A DNA stretch of 64,000 bases from Enterovibrio norvegicus FF-33. Lineage in GTDB: Bacteria > Pseudomonadota > Gammaproteobacteria > Enterobacterales > Vibrionaceae. This document shows, piece after piece, positions 54,661 through 63,672 of the stretch (position 1 is the first letter of the stretch; every line of letters begins with the position of its first letter). The notes beneath the pieces were generated by a model, which searched no databases, was not told where the DNA came from, and was given only the letters and a program-made list of their open reading frames with translations. Made by a program: the position numbers and the translations under genes. The stretch is taken from the NCBI RefSeq assembly GCF_000286835.2, contig NZ_AJYD02000038.1, forward strand, positions 1,096,259-1,160,258. The letters run 5' to 3'.

Positions 54661-55782
54661 CTACGAGACATAGCTCAGGTAGCTCCAAATCCACGTCCAC
54701 AAATCAAGTAAGGCTTCTCCAAACGCAGACTGACGAGGATAAAAACTGACGGTTGCAAGGCCGCCGTATCGGAGATTAACGTCATCGGGAATGTCAAAGA
54801 AACGAACATTCACGGGGAAACGCTGTGCATGTTGAATACCTGCTGGCGAATCAAACAAGCCATTGTTGCCATCGATTTGAAGGCTTCCATTGCCGCTGCT
54901 ACCCCAGCCAATCGAAGTGACTTCGCCGTGAAAAATTTCACCGGGATAGGCATCAAAGACAATCTTCACGATGGTGCCTTTTTGGATATAGACCAGCGAA
55001 TTTTCACGCACCATGGCGGTTAGCCAGAAATGATTGTTATTGATGTAGGTCAGTAGAGGGTGTCCTGTCGCCGCATAATCACCGGCTGTTAGGTTGATAT
55101 TGGTGATGACACCAGCGGCAGGGGCATTGATGTCGGTATAAGACAGGTCGAGCAGTGCTTGATCGAGTTTGTTCAGCGCTGATTTAACCTGAGGGTTATT
55201 TTCACCTTTCGGACCTAATGCTTCCTGCGCTCTGGCAAATCCTGCGGTGGCTTCTGCAAGATTGGCTCTGGCGGTATTCAGTGCCGATAGGCTGTCATCA
55301 AGCGTGGCTTGGCTGACCACGCCTCGACGCGCGAGAGTCGTGTTGCGTTCAGCATGTTGTTTTGCATTGGCGAGTTTGACGCGAGCCGCGACTTGCGTGG
55401 CTTTGGCTGCGTCTACAGCCGCAGAATCGGCATTGACGGATTGCGAGGCTTGTTGAAGTGCTAACCGCGCGGATTCTACGTTTAATTGAAACGGACTCTT
55501 TTCAATAGCAAGCAAGGCTTGATTGCGTTTGACCTCGGCATTGTTAACCACCGAAATGCTCGAAATGGGGCCTGAGACCTGAGGGCTAATGCGAATAAGC
55601 TGCCCGTTGACTCTGCCATGGCTGGTCATAGGCGTCACGCGGTCAGCCCACAAGGTATAGAACCAAATGACCAATGCTAACGCGATCAGGTAATAAGTGA
55701 AGCGACGCGCGCTGTTTACGGCGGCGGATTGTTCCCCTTTATCCGTTTCTTCCTCATCGCTAGGCTTGTTGGCATCACTCAT
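54661..55782 (-). CDS. HlyD-family membrane fusion protein
   Basis: A periplasmic adaptor of 373 residues: short acidic cytoplasmic N-terminus, one membrane helix (about 28-46), barrel-sandwich parts (G-R-V-N-G-Q-L-I-R-I-S-P-Q-V-S-G; I-N-A-P-A-A-G-V-I-T-N-I), and a long alpha-hairpin rich in Ala (about 90-180). ATG 55782 is chosen: AAGGA lies 7 bases upstream and the reading frame upstream of it has no domain character. It links the DUF2955 pump to the outer membrane or periplasm. Confidence 0.88.
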   Translation of the reverse strand: MSDANKPSDEEETDKGEQSAAVNSARRFTYYLIALALVIWFYTLWADRVTPMTSHGRVNGQLIRISPQVSGPISSISVVNNAEVKRNQALLAIEKSPFQLNVESARLALQQASQSVNADSAAVDAAKATQVAARVKLANAKQHAERNTTLARRGVVSQATLDDSLSALNTARANLAEATAGFARAQEALGPKGENNPQVKSALNKLDQALLDLSYTDINAPAAGVITNINLTAGDYAATGHPLLTYINNNHFWLTAMVRENSLVYIQKGTIVKIVFDAYPGEIFHGEVTSIGWGSSGNGSLQIDGNNGLFDSPAGIQHAQRFPVNVRFFDIPDDVNLRYGGLATVSFYPRQSAFGEALLDLWTWIWSYLSYVS

Positions 55783-56053
55783 CACATCGTCCTTTTTGTC
55801 ATGACCATTTTCAGAATGGCCATTAAAAATGGATGATGGTGACTCATCCACGGAAGGTAATTCTATGAGGAGTGAGAAGGAAAAGTTGTCCAAGTTAAGA
55901 CACTTTGTTGTAAACAGTGTCATATCAGCTATATAGGGTACGACGTGTGTTTTAGCGACTTTAGGGTAAAAGAAGTAATTGGGGGGCTGGCGTTCGATTG
56001 ATCGCAGCTCCCCAGAAATCTGTTCAATGTGTTGGGTCGGCAATGATTGCGTG

Positions 56054-56818
56054 TTATTGACCAATAAAATTGGGTTTACGTTTAGCAATAAACGCTTTCA
56101 TTCCTTCTTTTTGGTCGTGAGTCGCGAACAAACTGTGGAAAACTCGACGCTCAAAGCGTACCCCTTCGCTCACGGGCAACTTCTCTGCATTTACAACGCA
56201 TTCTTTTGCCAGAACAACAGCAGGTTTGCTGTAACTGGCGATAGTGTGTGCCGCATCCATGGTTTCTCGCAGCAGTTGGTGTTCAGGCACGACACGAGAC
56301 ACCAGCCCTGCACGTTCAGCTTCTGTCGCGTCCATCATTCTGCCTGTTAATATCATGTCCATGGCTTTGGCTTTTCCGACCAGTTTGGTCAGGCGCTGAG
56401 AGCCACCCATGCCCGGAATGACGCCAATGGTGAGCTCAGGTTGACCAAATAGCGCTGAATCGGCCGCAAAAATGGTGTCGCACATCATCGCAAGCTCACA
56501 ACCGCCGCCTAATGCATAACCCGAAACCGCCGCAATGATGGGAGTACGAATTCGGTCGATAGCTTCCCAACCCGCAAAATAATCGCATTCAGCCATTTCT
56601 TGGTAGTTCTTGTTTGCCATTTCGCTGATGTCTGCGCCTGCCGCGAAGATCTGTTCAGAGCCTGTGATAACAAAACAGCCCACGTCGGGATTAGTGTCAT
56701 ATTCCGAGAGTGTTGCCGTGAGTTCTTGCATCAACGCTGAGTTGAGCGCGTTACGTTTCTCTGGACGATTTAGGCGGATGACAACAACGCCTTGGTCCAT
56801 GGTGGTTTTAATAAGCAT
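56054..56818 (-). CDS. Enoyl-CoA hydratase/isomerase (crotonase) family protein
   Basis: A crotonase-fold enzyme of 254 residues. The oxyanion-hole segments are F-A-A-G-A-D-I and A-L-G-G-G-C-E-L; both catalytic glutamates of true hydratases appear present (C-E-L-A-M-M-C-D and Q-P-E-L-T-I-G-V-I-P-G-M-G-G). ATG 56818 is chosen because AAGGA lies 7 bases upstream; other in-frame ATGs are possible. It starts 10 bases after the flavoprotein stop codon, so it is the third gene of the adenylation/flavoprotein operon, not an isolated fatty-acid gene. Confidence 0.88.
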   Translation of the reverse strand: MLIKTTMDQGVVVIRLNRPEKRNALNSALMQELTATLSEYDTNPDVGCFVITGSEQIFAAGADISEMANKNYQEMAECDYFAGWEAIDRIRTPIIAAVSGYALGGGCELAMMCDTIFAADSALFGQPELTIGVIPGMGGSQRLTKLVGKAKAMDMILTGRMMDATEAERAGLVSRVVPEHQLLRETMDAAHTIASYSKPAVVLAKECVVNAEKLPVSEGVRFERRVFHSLFATHDQKEGMKAFIAKRKPNFIGQ

Positions 56819-56828
56819 ATTCATGTCC

Positions 56829-58172
56829 TTAACTGTCCCAGATGGCGCCAAAAGCAGGTATGCCACGGCTTTCTAAACCGAACACAACTTGACGTGTAAG
56901 TTTTTGATTGGAAATGCAAATAACTGCTTCTGCATCAAACGCTTCGTAGGCAGCATAAGCCAATTGCACCATGTCAGGCTTACCTTGCTTATCGGTATCC
57001 CAGATCAGTGCATCGGGTTGTGCGGCAAGAATTTCGTCGACCAATTCATCACCATAGGTTTTGCGAGGGTCACGCGTTGACCACACCAGCTGAATCGGCA
57101 ATTTTTGTGCTAACAAATGTGGTATACAAGGGCCAATACCGCTGCCCGTAGCGATATACACCACGCGTTTGAACAGTACTTCGATGTTTGCGACACCCGC
57201 GGTCGGGATGCCTTTCACCCATAGGTGACTCGGTTTGTCGTCAATCAGTTTCCCCGTCCAGTCACCAGCGCGGGATACGGTCAAGCGATAACCGGGTTCA
57301 GTTGGCGAAGGTACATTGGCAAAGTGGTGCCATTCAGAAAGTGGAGAGCGGCTTATTGCCATTGAAGAGCCCGCAAACGGGGTGACGCCGTAATTGAACT
57401 TCAGCAGCGCGACATGGCGTGAGGGCGTCGTGATAGAAACAGGCACTTTACGGAGGCGTAACCACGGTAACAGTATGCTGAATGTCATGATGCTGATGAG
57501 CCACATAGATGGTGTTTGCAGCATGCGAGCCAATGGAGTTAACTCGGGTTTGCTGTCCGCCGCAACCGCGAATGCCTGCACCCAAAACAAGATGAGGATT
57601 GACCACCCGGCAAAACGGTGTGTCCGCTCGAAGGCATTGTGAAACTTCTTCCGAATATTGGGCATGGCCATCGCGATGATCACCACCAATAAGCCAACAA
57701 TCGCCATTGTGCTATACAGGCTGGTGGATGAGACGGATGAAGGGGCTTGATTGCGTTGATAAATCAGCGCACCAGTGAAAAGCGCAAACCATAACGAACC
57801 GTTTACCGCACAGCCACTATGAAGACCGCCGTGATGATAGATTTTGCCTAGATGCCAACGAACAGAAAGCGGCCAAGTGACGGGGGCGCGTGTCGCAAGC
57901 CAGAACAGTAAATTGATGATGTACTGTTGTCGAATCAGTATTGCAACGAAGAAGTTACTGATCACCATGTTGCTGAGGCTTGAGAGATCAATCTGGCTTG
58001 TAAAAAACCATTGTCCCTGCGTGACACCATAGATCAGCCAACCTAGATTGATCACAGACACCAAGATGATTAAGCGAACGTAATGTTCCAGTGCGGGATA
58101 TTTCCACATGCGTTGCAGTAAACCCTGCTTGGCAGGTAACTCAGAATGGGAATGAGAGTAAGGAGCCATCAT
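56829..58172 (-). CDS. Ferric-reductase-like membrane flavoprotein (TmpA-like)
   Basis: A 447-residue protein: six hydrophobic segments (about 34-51, 64-92, 122-138, 151-170, 187-205, 220-240), with histidines in R-W-H-L-G-K-I-Y-H-H-G-G-L-H-S-G-C and H-N-A-F-E-R-T-H-R-F-A-G-W that could bind haem or metal, then a cytoplasmic FAD/NAD(P)-reductase-like half with a Rossmann loop A-T-G-S-G-I-G-P. From memory the overall pattern is that of fungal TmpA oxidoreductases. It begins 3 bases after the adenylation gene, so they are co-translated. A role as an acyl- or aminoacyl-adenylate-coupled oxidoreductase is inferred only. Confidence 0.75.
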   Translation of the reverse strand: MMAPYSHSHSELPAKQGLLQRMWKYPALEHYVRLIILVSVINLGWLIYGVTQGQWFFTSQIDLSSLSNMVISNFFVAILIRQQYIINLLFWLATRAPVTWPLSVRWHLGKIYHHGGLHSGCAVNGSLWFALFTGALIYQRNQAPSSVSSTSLYSTMAIVGLLVVIIAMAMPNIRKKFHNAFERTHRFAGWSILILFWVQAFAVAADSKPELTPLARMLQTPSMWLISIMTFSILLPWLRLRKVPVSITTPSRHVALLKFNYGVTPFAGSSMAISRSPLSEWHHFANVPSPTEPGYRLTVSRAGDWTGKLIDDKPSHLWVKGIPTAGVANIEVLFKRVVYIATGSGIGPCIPHLLAQKLPIQLVWSTRDPRKTYGDELVDEILAAQPDALIWDTDKQGKPDMVQLAYAAYEAFDAEAVICISNQKLTRQVVFGLESRGIPAFGAIWDS

Positions 58173-58175
58173 GGG

Positions 58176-59813
58176 TTATTCCTCTCCTGTCTTGTGGGAC
58201 TTAACGTTGTTGTGAAACTGGTCATAAAGCGCCTTTAGTTCGCGTTTATCCACTTTCCCACGTGGCGTTAATGGCAGCGCATCGAGGGCCATGACACGCA
58301 CAGGCACGCAATAATAGGGAAGGTTTTCAGCAACGTGGTTTATCGCTTCTTGTTCGTCAACATTGGCAGGAACAACGAAGGAAACGAGGTGGTCAGTGTC
58401 TGCTTTTAGGGTGACGGCCAAGCGACAACTAGGCAGTTGCTCAATCATGGCTGAGACAGCATCAAGCTCCACGCGAAACCCTTTCACTTTCACTTGATCG
58501 TCGGTGCGGCCATAGTGTTCAAGTTCACCATCTGGCGTCCATCTGCCAAGGTCTCGTGTTCTGAACATCACATGTCCATCGCCTAAAAAAGGATCCGCAC
58601 GATATCGTGATTGACTGAGTTCAGCGTTAGCGAGATACCCTTTCGTTACGCAAACACCGCCCGCCCACATTTCACCCACGTCGCCGATTGCGCAGGGTTC
58701 GAGTTTTTCATTTAGCACATACACGGTGTTGTTTGGGGTAGGTTTGCCAATGGTCAGTGAGTCGCCAGGACGGTAAAGTTTGGCGGTATTGATGATGGTG
58801 GTTTCTGTCGGCCCGCAACAGTTATAGAAATCGCAGAATGCGCCCCAAGTATCTGCCAGTGGTTTAGGACAGGGCTCACCTGCAACGGCAACAACACTAA
58901 CATCACGACACTTTTCAGGGTCAATCTGACTCAGTACCGATGGCGTGGCGACAATCACGTCGGCATTCATGGCGGTGTGCTCAATGATTTTGTCCCGAAT
59001 TAGCAAAGTTCCGCCATGACACAGTGCCACAAACACTTCCCACGCTGACATATCAAACGCAATACTCAATATCTGCGCCACGCGTGTGCCCGGTTTGACA
59101 CCAAGATTACCCGGTGTAGTCATCACAATATTGCAGACATTTTGATGCGTAACTTGCACACCGTTGGGTCTTCCAGTCGTGCCTGAGGTAAACAGAATAA
59201 AGCAGGTGTTCTGAGGCTTTGTTGGGCGTTTACCTGTTATGTCTAAAGAGCAAAACTCTTCTGATTTTAATAGATTATCCAGCTCAATTACCGCACAACC
59301 GTTGAGTGTAGGGAGGTCTTTTAGGTGTTGAGAAAGTGTCAGTACGATCTTAATGCGTGCAGTGTCAACGATATGTTCGAGCTGAGGGTGTGGGGCGACG
59401 CCAGCGTGCTGGGGCACATAATTGGCGCCAATTTTTAGGCATGCCATCAAACCAATCAACATAGGTATTGACCGAGTAAGGAAAAGGCCGACGGAGTCGC
59501 CAGGTCTAACCCCACGTTGCTGGAGAAATGTTGCGAGCTGTTCAGCGCTGTGATTAAGGGTTTGATAAGAAATAGAGCGATTGCCATGCATAGCGGCAAT
59601 GGCATGGGGTGTATTCTCGGCGTGATATTCGAAAGCTTTATTTAGTGTATTGAACGAGGGCTTTTCTCGAGGGCCACGACCAAACTCAATGAATTTTCGA
59701 AGCTCGAAGGCATCGAGACTTGCCAGCGGTGAAATATTGAAGATGTTGTCATTGCCCGTTAGCAATGATTTTGGTGATGGCGGAAACAACGCCGAATTAA
59801 GTGAAACTGTCAT
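58176..59813 (-). CDS. NRPS-type adenylation enzyme, stand-alone
   Basis: An adenylate-forming enzyme of 545 residues that should activate an amino or carboxylic acid with ATP. Core motifs are complete: A3 L-F-T-S-G-T-T-G-R-P-N-G, A4 F-D-M-S-A-W-E, A5 N-C-C-G-P-T-E-T-T, A7 F-R-T-R-D-L-G-R-W, A8 G-R-T-D-D-Q-V-K-V-K-G-F-R-V-E-L and A10 P-L-T-P-R-G-K-V-D-K with the catalytic Lys. No carrier (PCP) or condensation domain follows. The Asp of A4 is kept, which usually signals an alpha-amino acid. First gene of a three-gene operon; GGGAG precedes the ATG. Confidence 0.92.
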   Translation of the reverse strand: MTVSLNSALFPPSPKSLLTGNDNIFNISPLASLDAFELRKFIEFGRGPREKPSFNTLNKAFEYHAENTPHAIAAMHGNRSISYQTLNHSAEQLATFLQQRGVRPGDSVGLFLTRSIPMLIGLMACLKIGANYVPQHAGVAPHPQLEHIVDTARIKIVLTLSQHLKDLPTLNGCAVIELDNLLKSEEFCSLDITGKRPTKPQNTCFILFTSGTTGRPNGVQVTHQNVCNIVMTTPGNLGVKPGTRVAQILSIAFDMSAWEVFVALCHGGTLLIRDKIIEHTAMNADVIVATPSVLSQIDPEKCRDVSVVAVAGEPCPKPLADTWGAFCDFYNCCGPTETTIINTAKLYRPGDSLTIGKPTPNNTVYVLNEKLEPCAIGDVGEMWAGGVCVTKGYLANAELSQSRYRADPFLGDGHVMFRTRDLGRWTPDGELEHYGRTDDQVKVKGFRVELDAVSAMIEQLPSCRLAVTLKADTDHLVSFVVPANVDEQEAINHVAENLPYYCVPVRVMALDALPLTPRGKVDKRELKALYDQFHNNVKSHKTGEE

Positions 59814-59968
59814 CTTGATCTCCCTGACATCAGTGCTCCAAATTGCGCGAAGCGATCAGGAGTGATAGGGAGAATCTAGCGAACAAATCTCACAAAATTA
59901 TCGCGGAGGGTTCGCAAAGTGTTAGTAATGGATAGAAGTCTGATTCATAAAGGATTCATGACGATAGA

Positions 59969-60970
59969 TCAGAGGCTTTCACCGATCTCTATTTGGTAAC
60001 CAAGGTCGATAGACGGTTTCCAATCTTCGTTGCCTTTTAGGCGATTGAGCAATTGCTCGGCAGCGACGCGTCCTACATCTTCCCTTGGCGTGACGACCGT
60101 CGCCAGTCTAGGCAGCATTGCTCGGCTGATATCCAAGCCGTGAAAGCCTGCGATGGCAATGTCTTCGGGAATACGAATATCACGGCGTTGGCACTCAAAG
60201 AGCGCGCCGATCGCTAAATCATCGTTGGTACAAAATATGCCATCGACATCAGGGTGGTTTGCGACCAACTCCTTGAGCAAGGTTGACCCTAAGGTAAACG
60301 AAGAGGCTTCCTCTGTTTGCAAGGTAATGGGCACTAATCCGCTGGCATTCATGGCGTCGAGATAACCCGCCATTTTCAGTTGCGTACGCTGATCCATGCG
60401 TGCGGCGAAATAGGCAATTTGCTTGCATCCTTTGTCCAGCATGGCCTGTGTCATGGCTTTGGCTGCTGCACCGTTATCAAATCCGACGGCTTGTTCAATG
60501 CAGGGAGAAATGGAGTCCATGATTTCGACCACAGGAATAGAGGCGGTTTCGAGCATCTTCCTCGATTTGTCTGTGTGCGTGGTTTGCGAAAGAATGATGG
60601 CGTCAACGTTGTAAGAAAGCAGTGAAGCAATACTTTGCTCTTCGAGTTCAGCGCTGTAACCGTAGTGAGCAATCATGGTTTGATAGCCAGCGGGCGCGGT
60701 CACCGATTCGATGCCGCGAATGACTTCAGCAAACACCTGATTAGTCAAAGAAGGCACGAGCACACCAATGGCGTTACTTTTTGCATTGGAAAGAATATCA
60801 GGGGCACGATTAGGAATGTAGCCAAGCGCTTCGACCGCCGTTTCAATCTTGTCTTTCAGCGCTTCTGATACCTGTGACGGGTCGCGAAGACAGCGGCTCA
60901 CTGTCATTTTTGTTACGCCAACTTGGTCGGCGATATCTTGAAGTGTCGGTCTTTTTTTCTTACTCGCCAT
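59969..60970 (-). CDS. gntR: LacI-family regulator, GntR-like
   Basis: A repressor of 333 residues: HTH T-L-Q-D-I-A-D-Q-V-G-V-T-K-M-T-V-S-R-C-L, hinge and a periplasmic-binding-like effector domain (I-G-V-L-V-P-S-L-T-N-Q-V-F-A-E-V). The N-terminal part is close to gluconate repressor GntR. It is placed before gntK in the same strand direction in reverse order (gntK lies upstream, 228 bases), so regulation of gntK and the TRAP genes by gluconate or its phosphate is likely. Confidence 0.9.
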   Translation of the reverse strand: MASKKKRPTLQDIADQVGVTKMTVSRCLRDPSQVSEALKDKIETAVEALGYIPNRAPDILSNAKSNAIGVLVPSLTNQVFAEVIRGIESVTAPAGYQTMIAHYGYSAELEEQSIASLLSYNVDAIILSQTTHTDKSRKMLETASIPVVEIMDSISPCIEQAVGFDNGAAAKAMTQAMLDKGCKQIAYFAARMDQRTQLKMAGYLDAMNASGLVPITLQTEEASSFTLGSTLLKELVANHPDVDGIFCTNDDLAIGALFECQRRDIRIPEDIAIAGFHGLDISRAMLPRLATVVTPREDVGRVAAEQLLNRLKGNEDWKPSIDLGYQIEIGESL

Positions 60971-61064
60971 AATGAAATTCTAATCGCATCCTTTCACATA
61001 TCGTGGTCGTTGATGTTACACCTTCGCGCTATTCCGCTCACCATTTTGTTGTGAGTGGCTCGTT

Positions 61065-61093
61065 TATACCCAAGCATCTTTAGGTTGTTTACG
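61065..61093 (+). repeat. Dispersed repeat copy, TATACCCAAGCATCTTTAGG type
   Basis: TATACCCAAGCATCTTTAGG then TTGTTTACG; shares the AAGCATCTTTAGG core with 10548-10581 but has the other flank (TATACCC). It lies between gntR and gntK. Confidence 0.6.
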
Positions 61094-61198
61094 AATATGA
61101 GGTACTTAGGGCAATAACACTGTGCCGCCGTGTGAGCACCGGTTGCTAGAACTCAACTTCTTCTCTTGGCACATCACGCCAAGGCCAATCATGGAATA

Positions 61199-61708
61199 TC
61201 AGACTGACTCATTGCTAGCGCCTCCTAGTGCGAGGATCACTTGATCTACTACGTCTTCCGATTGATGTGAAACGTCAATAAAAACGGCCTCATCTGCCGT
61301 GGGTTCAACCAAGGTTTCAAATTGGCTGCGCAGCATTTCTTCGCCGTTGAAGTAATGATCGGTACGCTTTTGGTGGCGAGACCAAATGGTGTCGAAATCT
61401 CCTCTGAGGTACACAATTGTCATGTCATCGTTGTTGAGGCGCAAAGTGTCGCGATAGGTTTTTTTCAGTGCAGAGCAAGCAACAACCAGCTCATCATTGT
61501 CGATGAATAATTGGTTCAATGTGGTTAGCCAACCGTGTCTGTCGGCATCACTTAGCGGAATACCCTGACGCATTTTTTTGACGTTTTCCTCAGGGTGGAA
61601 GTCATCACCATCATAAAAGGGAATAGCCAGTTTTTGTGCAATCAGGCTACCAATGAGGCTTTTCCCTGAGCCTGAAACGCCCATGAATAAGATTTTCTTA
61701 GGTTTCAT
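61199..61708 (-). CDS. gntK: Gluconokinase
   Basis: A P-loop kinase of 169 residues making 6-phosphogluconate from gluconate. Walker A is G-V-S-G-S-G-K-S, followed by the family motif Y-D-G-D-D-F-H-P-E-E-N and the lid L-R-G-D-F-D-T-I-W-S-R. It is a full-length GntK. A terminator separates it from the TRAP permease genes, while a regulator of the GntR type lies downstream. Confidence 0.94.
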   Translation of the reverse strand: MKPKKILFMGVSGSGKSLIGSLIAQKLAIPFYDGDDFHPEENVKKMRQGIPLSDADRHGWLTTLNQLFIDNDELVVACSALKKTYRDTLRLNNDDMTIVYLRGDFDTIWSRHQKRTDHYFNGEEMLRSQFETLVEPTADEAVFIDVSHQSEDVVDQVILALGGASNESV

Positions 61709-61748
61709 TACAATCGTTATCCTCTTGCCTTTATCAATGCGGAAGGCA

Positions 61749-61768
61749 CAAAAAAGTCACCGAGTGAC
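61749..61768 (-). terminator. Short terminator between the TRAP operon and gntK
   Basis: GTCAC-CGA-GTGAC stem with six A on the left, i.e. six T after the stem on the minus strand. Confidence 0.65.
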
Positions 61769-61783
61769 CGGTTAGAAACGGCA

Positions 61784-63100
61784 TCATTTCCACCACATAG
61801 CGAGTTGCGGAAAGGCGATGGTTAAGCCCAGCACAAGGATCTGAAGCGCGATAAATGGCAGCAGCGAACTGAAGATTTCGCCTAGACTGATGTCTTTTGG
61901 TGCAACGGATTTAAGGTAAAACGCCGCGGGCCCAAACGGGGGTGACAGGAAAGAAACCTGCATGTTTAAACAGAACACCACGCCAAACCAAATCGGGTCA
62001 TAACCCAGCTCGGTGATCATGGGCACGAAGATCGGCATCGTGAGCAAAGCAACACCAACCCAATCGAGGAACATGCCCAGTACCAGCAAAATCAGCATCA
62101 TGATCAGAAGCGTGGAAAGCGCACCACCGCCACTGAGGGAGAAGATCACATCACCGACAAAATCGATGCCGCCCATCAGATTGTAAATGCCGACTAAGGC
62201 ACTGGCTCCGATGCCTATCCAAATGATCATGCCGCACGTACGCATGGTTGCGACGGCACTGTCTTTGAGCATGCTGTAGTTGAGTTCACCACGAATTGCC
62301 GCACTCGCCATGATGCCGATAACGCCGAGTGCCGAGGCTTCTGTGACCGACGCGATACCGGAATAGATACTGCCCAGCACTACCGCAACAGAGAGTAGCG
62401 GGAAAAACAGCGCCTTCATGTAGCTGATTTCCTCCTCTTCTTCCGCATCAGACGGAATGGTATCGGGCGCAAGTGACGGGTCTAAATAACAGCGGATCAA
62501 CACATAAGCGATGTAGAAACTTGCCAGCAACAGGGCAGGCAAGAACGATGCTTTGAACAAATCACCGATGGAGACACTCGCGGTCATGCCATAAATGATG
62601 AGTACGATACTGGGGGGCAGCATGGTGCCGAGTGCGCCGCCCGCGCAGGTTGTACCAATGGCGAGCTTGCGGTTGTAGCCTAATCGCAGCATTTGAGGCA
62701 GCGCGAGAATGCCGAGTAGGACGGTTTCGCCGCCAATGACACCGCTCATCGAAGCCAGAATCACGGCAACAAGCAGAGTTTGAACCGCCACGCCGCCACG
62801 AACACGACGACCAATGATCCGCATGGCATTGAACAAATCTTTGGCAATCCCTGACCGATCTAAGATTGAAGCCATCAAGACAAACATGGGGACAGCGAGA
62901 AACACATAACCTGAAACAAAACTGTAGGTGCGGCTAGCAATCAAAGGCAGCGCATCAGGGCCAAACCAACCTAAGGTGAAAAACAAGGCGACAAAGCCAG
63001 TCACGAAGGCCAGTTGCATGCCAGTGAGCAGGAGAGCGACCATCATTGCCAGCATGAGAATACTGCCCCAACCGAGGCCGATTGCCGATAAATCAAACAT
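61784..63100 (-). CDS. TRAP transporter large permease (DctM-like)
   Basis: A 438-residue secondary transporter subunit with about 12 helices. Conserved pieces include G-A-L-G-T-M-L-P-P-S-I-V-L-I-I-Y-G and the F-L-D-W-V-G-V-A-L-L-T-M-P-I-F. It overlaps the DctQ gene by 8 bases. Sodium-driven uptake of an organic or sugar acid is expected; the neighbouring gntK and gntR suggest gluconate or a related aldonate. Confidence 0.93.
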   Translation of the reverse strand: MFDLSAIGLGWGSILMLAMMVALLLTGMQLAFVTGFVALFFTLGWFGPDALPLIASRTYSFVSGYVFLAVPMFVLMASILDRSGIAKDLFNAMRIIGRRVRGGVAVQTLLVAVILASMSGVIGGETVLLGILALPQMLRLGYNRKLAIGTTCAGGALGTMLPPSIVLIIYGMTASVSIGDLFKASFLPALLLASFYIAYVLIRCYLDPSLAPDTIPSDAEEEEEISYMKALFFPLLSVAVVLGSIYSGIASVTEASALGVIGIMASAAIRGELNYSMLKDSAVATMRTCGMIIWIGIGASALVGIYNLMGGIDFVGDVIFSLSGGGALSTLLIMMLILLVLGMFLDWVGVALLTMPIFVPMITELGYDPIWFGVVFCLNMQVSFLSPPFGPAAFYLKSVAPKDISLGEIFSSLLPFIALQILVLGLTIAFPQLAMWWK

Positions 63101-63653
63101 CTTTCGACTTCCTAAAACGGGTGATTTCTTGAATGAGGTGCAGCGTAAACTGAATCACCAAAATGCAGAGTACGACGAAAATAAGCCCTTTGAGCAGCGC
63201 AGGGTAAGGGGCGTTTAGCACCGAACCTGATGTCTCAAGGCGAAGGTCTCCCCACGGTGCAAACCAAGATTCGTTGGCGGTGAGGTAGGCGGAATAAGTC
63301 AGCATGCCAGCGAAAGCGAGCCCAATAATGTGGTGGACGATGTTGAGGTATTGGCGTTTTCGAGGTGATACGGCGTCGTAGATCAGCACGACGCGAACGT
63401 GCTTGTTGGCCGCAAAAGCATAAATGCCACCGATGATGAACAAAGACCCACCAATAAACGAGGCCGTTTCATGCACCCAAGTCGTGGGCGCGTTAAAGGC
63501 GTAGCGCATGATGACTTCGTAAAACGAGATCAACGCGGTGACGATAAACAGCAAGCTGAGCGCGTCGCCGACACGAATAATGGCTCTGTCTAAAAAATTG
63601 CGCGGCTCGTCTTCATGGTGGCTGGCTTCAGCCTTGGCCAGTTTATTATCCAT
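63093..63653 (-). CDS. TRAP transporter small permease (DctQ-like)
   Basis: A 186-residue protein with four helices (about 25-45, 60-80, 100-120, 140-165). The segment V-I-M-R-Y-A-F-N-A-P-T-T-W-V-H-E is typical of DctQ. ATG 63653 is chosen; AGGA lies 10 bases upstream. It is 8 bases overlapping with the large permease gene and 77 bases after the binding-protein gene. Confidence 0.92.
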   Translation of the reverse strand: MDNKLAKAEASHHEDEPRNFLDRAIIRVGDALSLLFIVTALISFYEVIMRYAFNAPTTWVHETASFIGGSLFIIGGIYAFAANKHVRVVLIYDAVSPRKRQYLNIVHHIIGLAFAGMLTYSAYLTANESWFAPWGDLRLETSGSVLNAPYPALLKGLIFVVLCILVIQFTLHLIQEITRFRKSKDV

Positions 63654-63672
63654 AACAATCTTGTCCTGAATA

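Noticed and set aside
55783-56088. 102-codon extension of the HlyD gene
   Set aside because: No domain character; a good ribosome binding site lies before ATG 55782, so the rest is leader.
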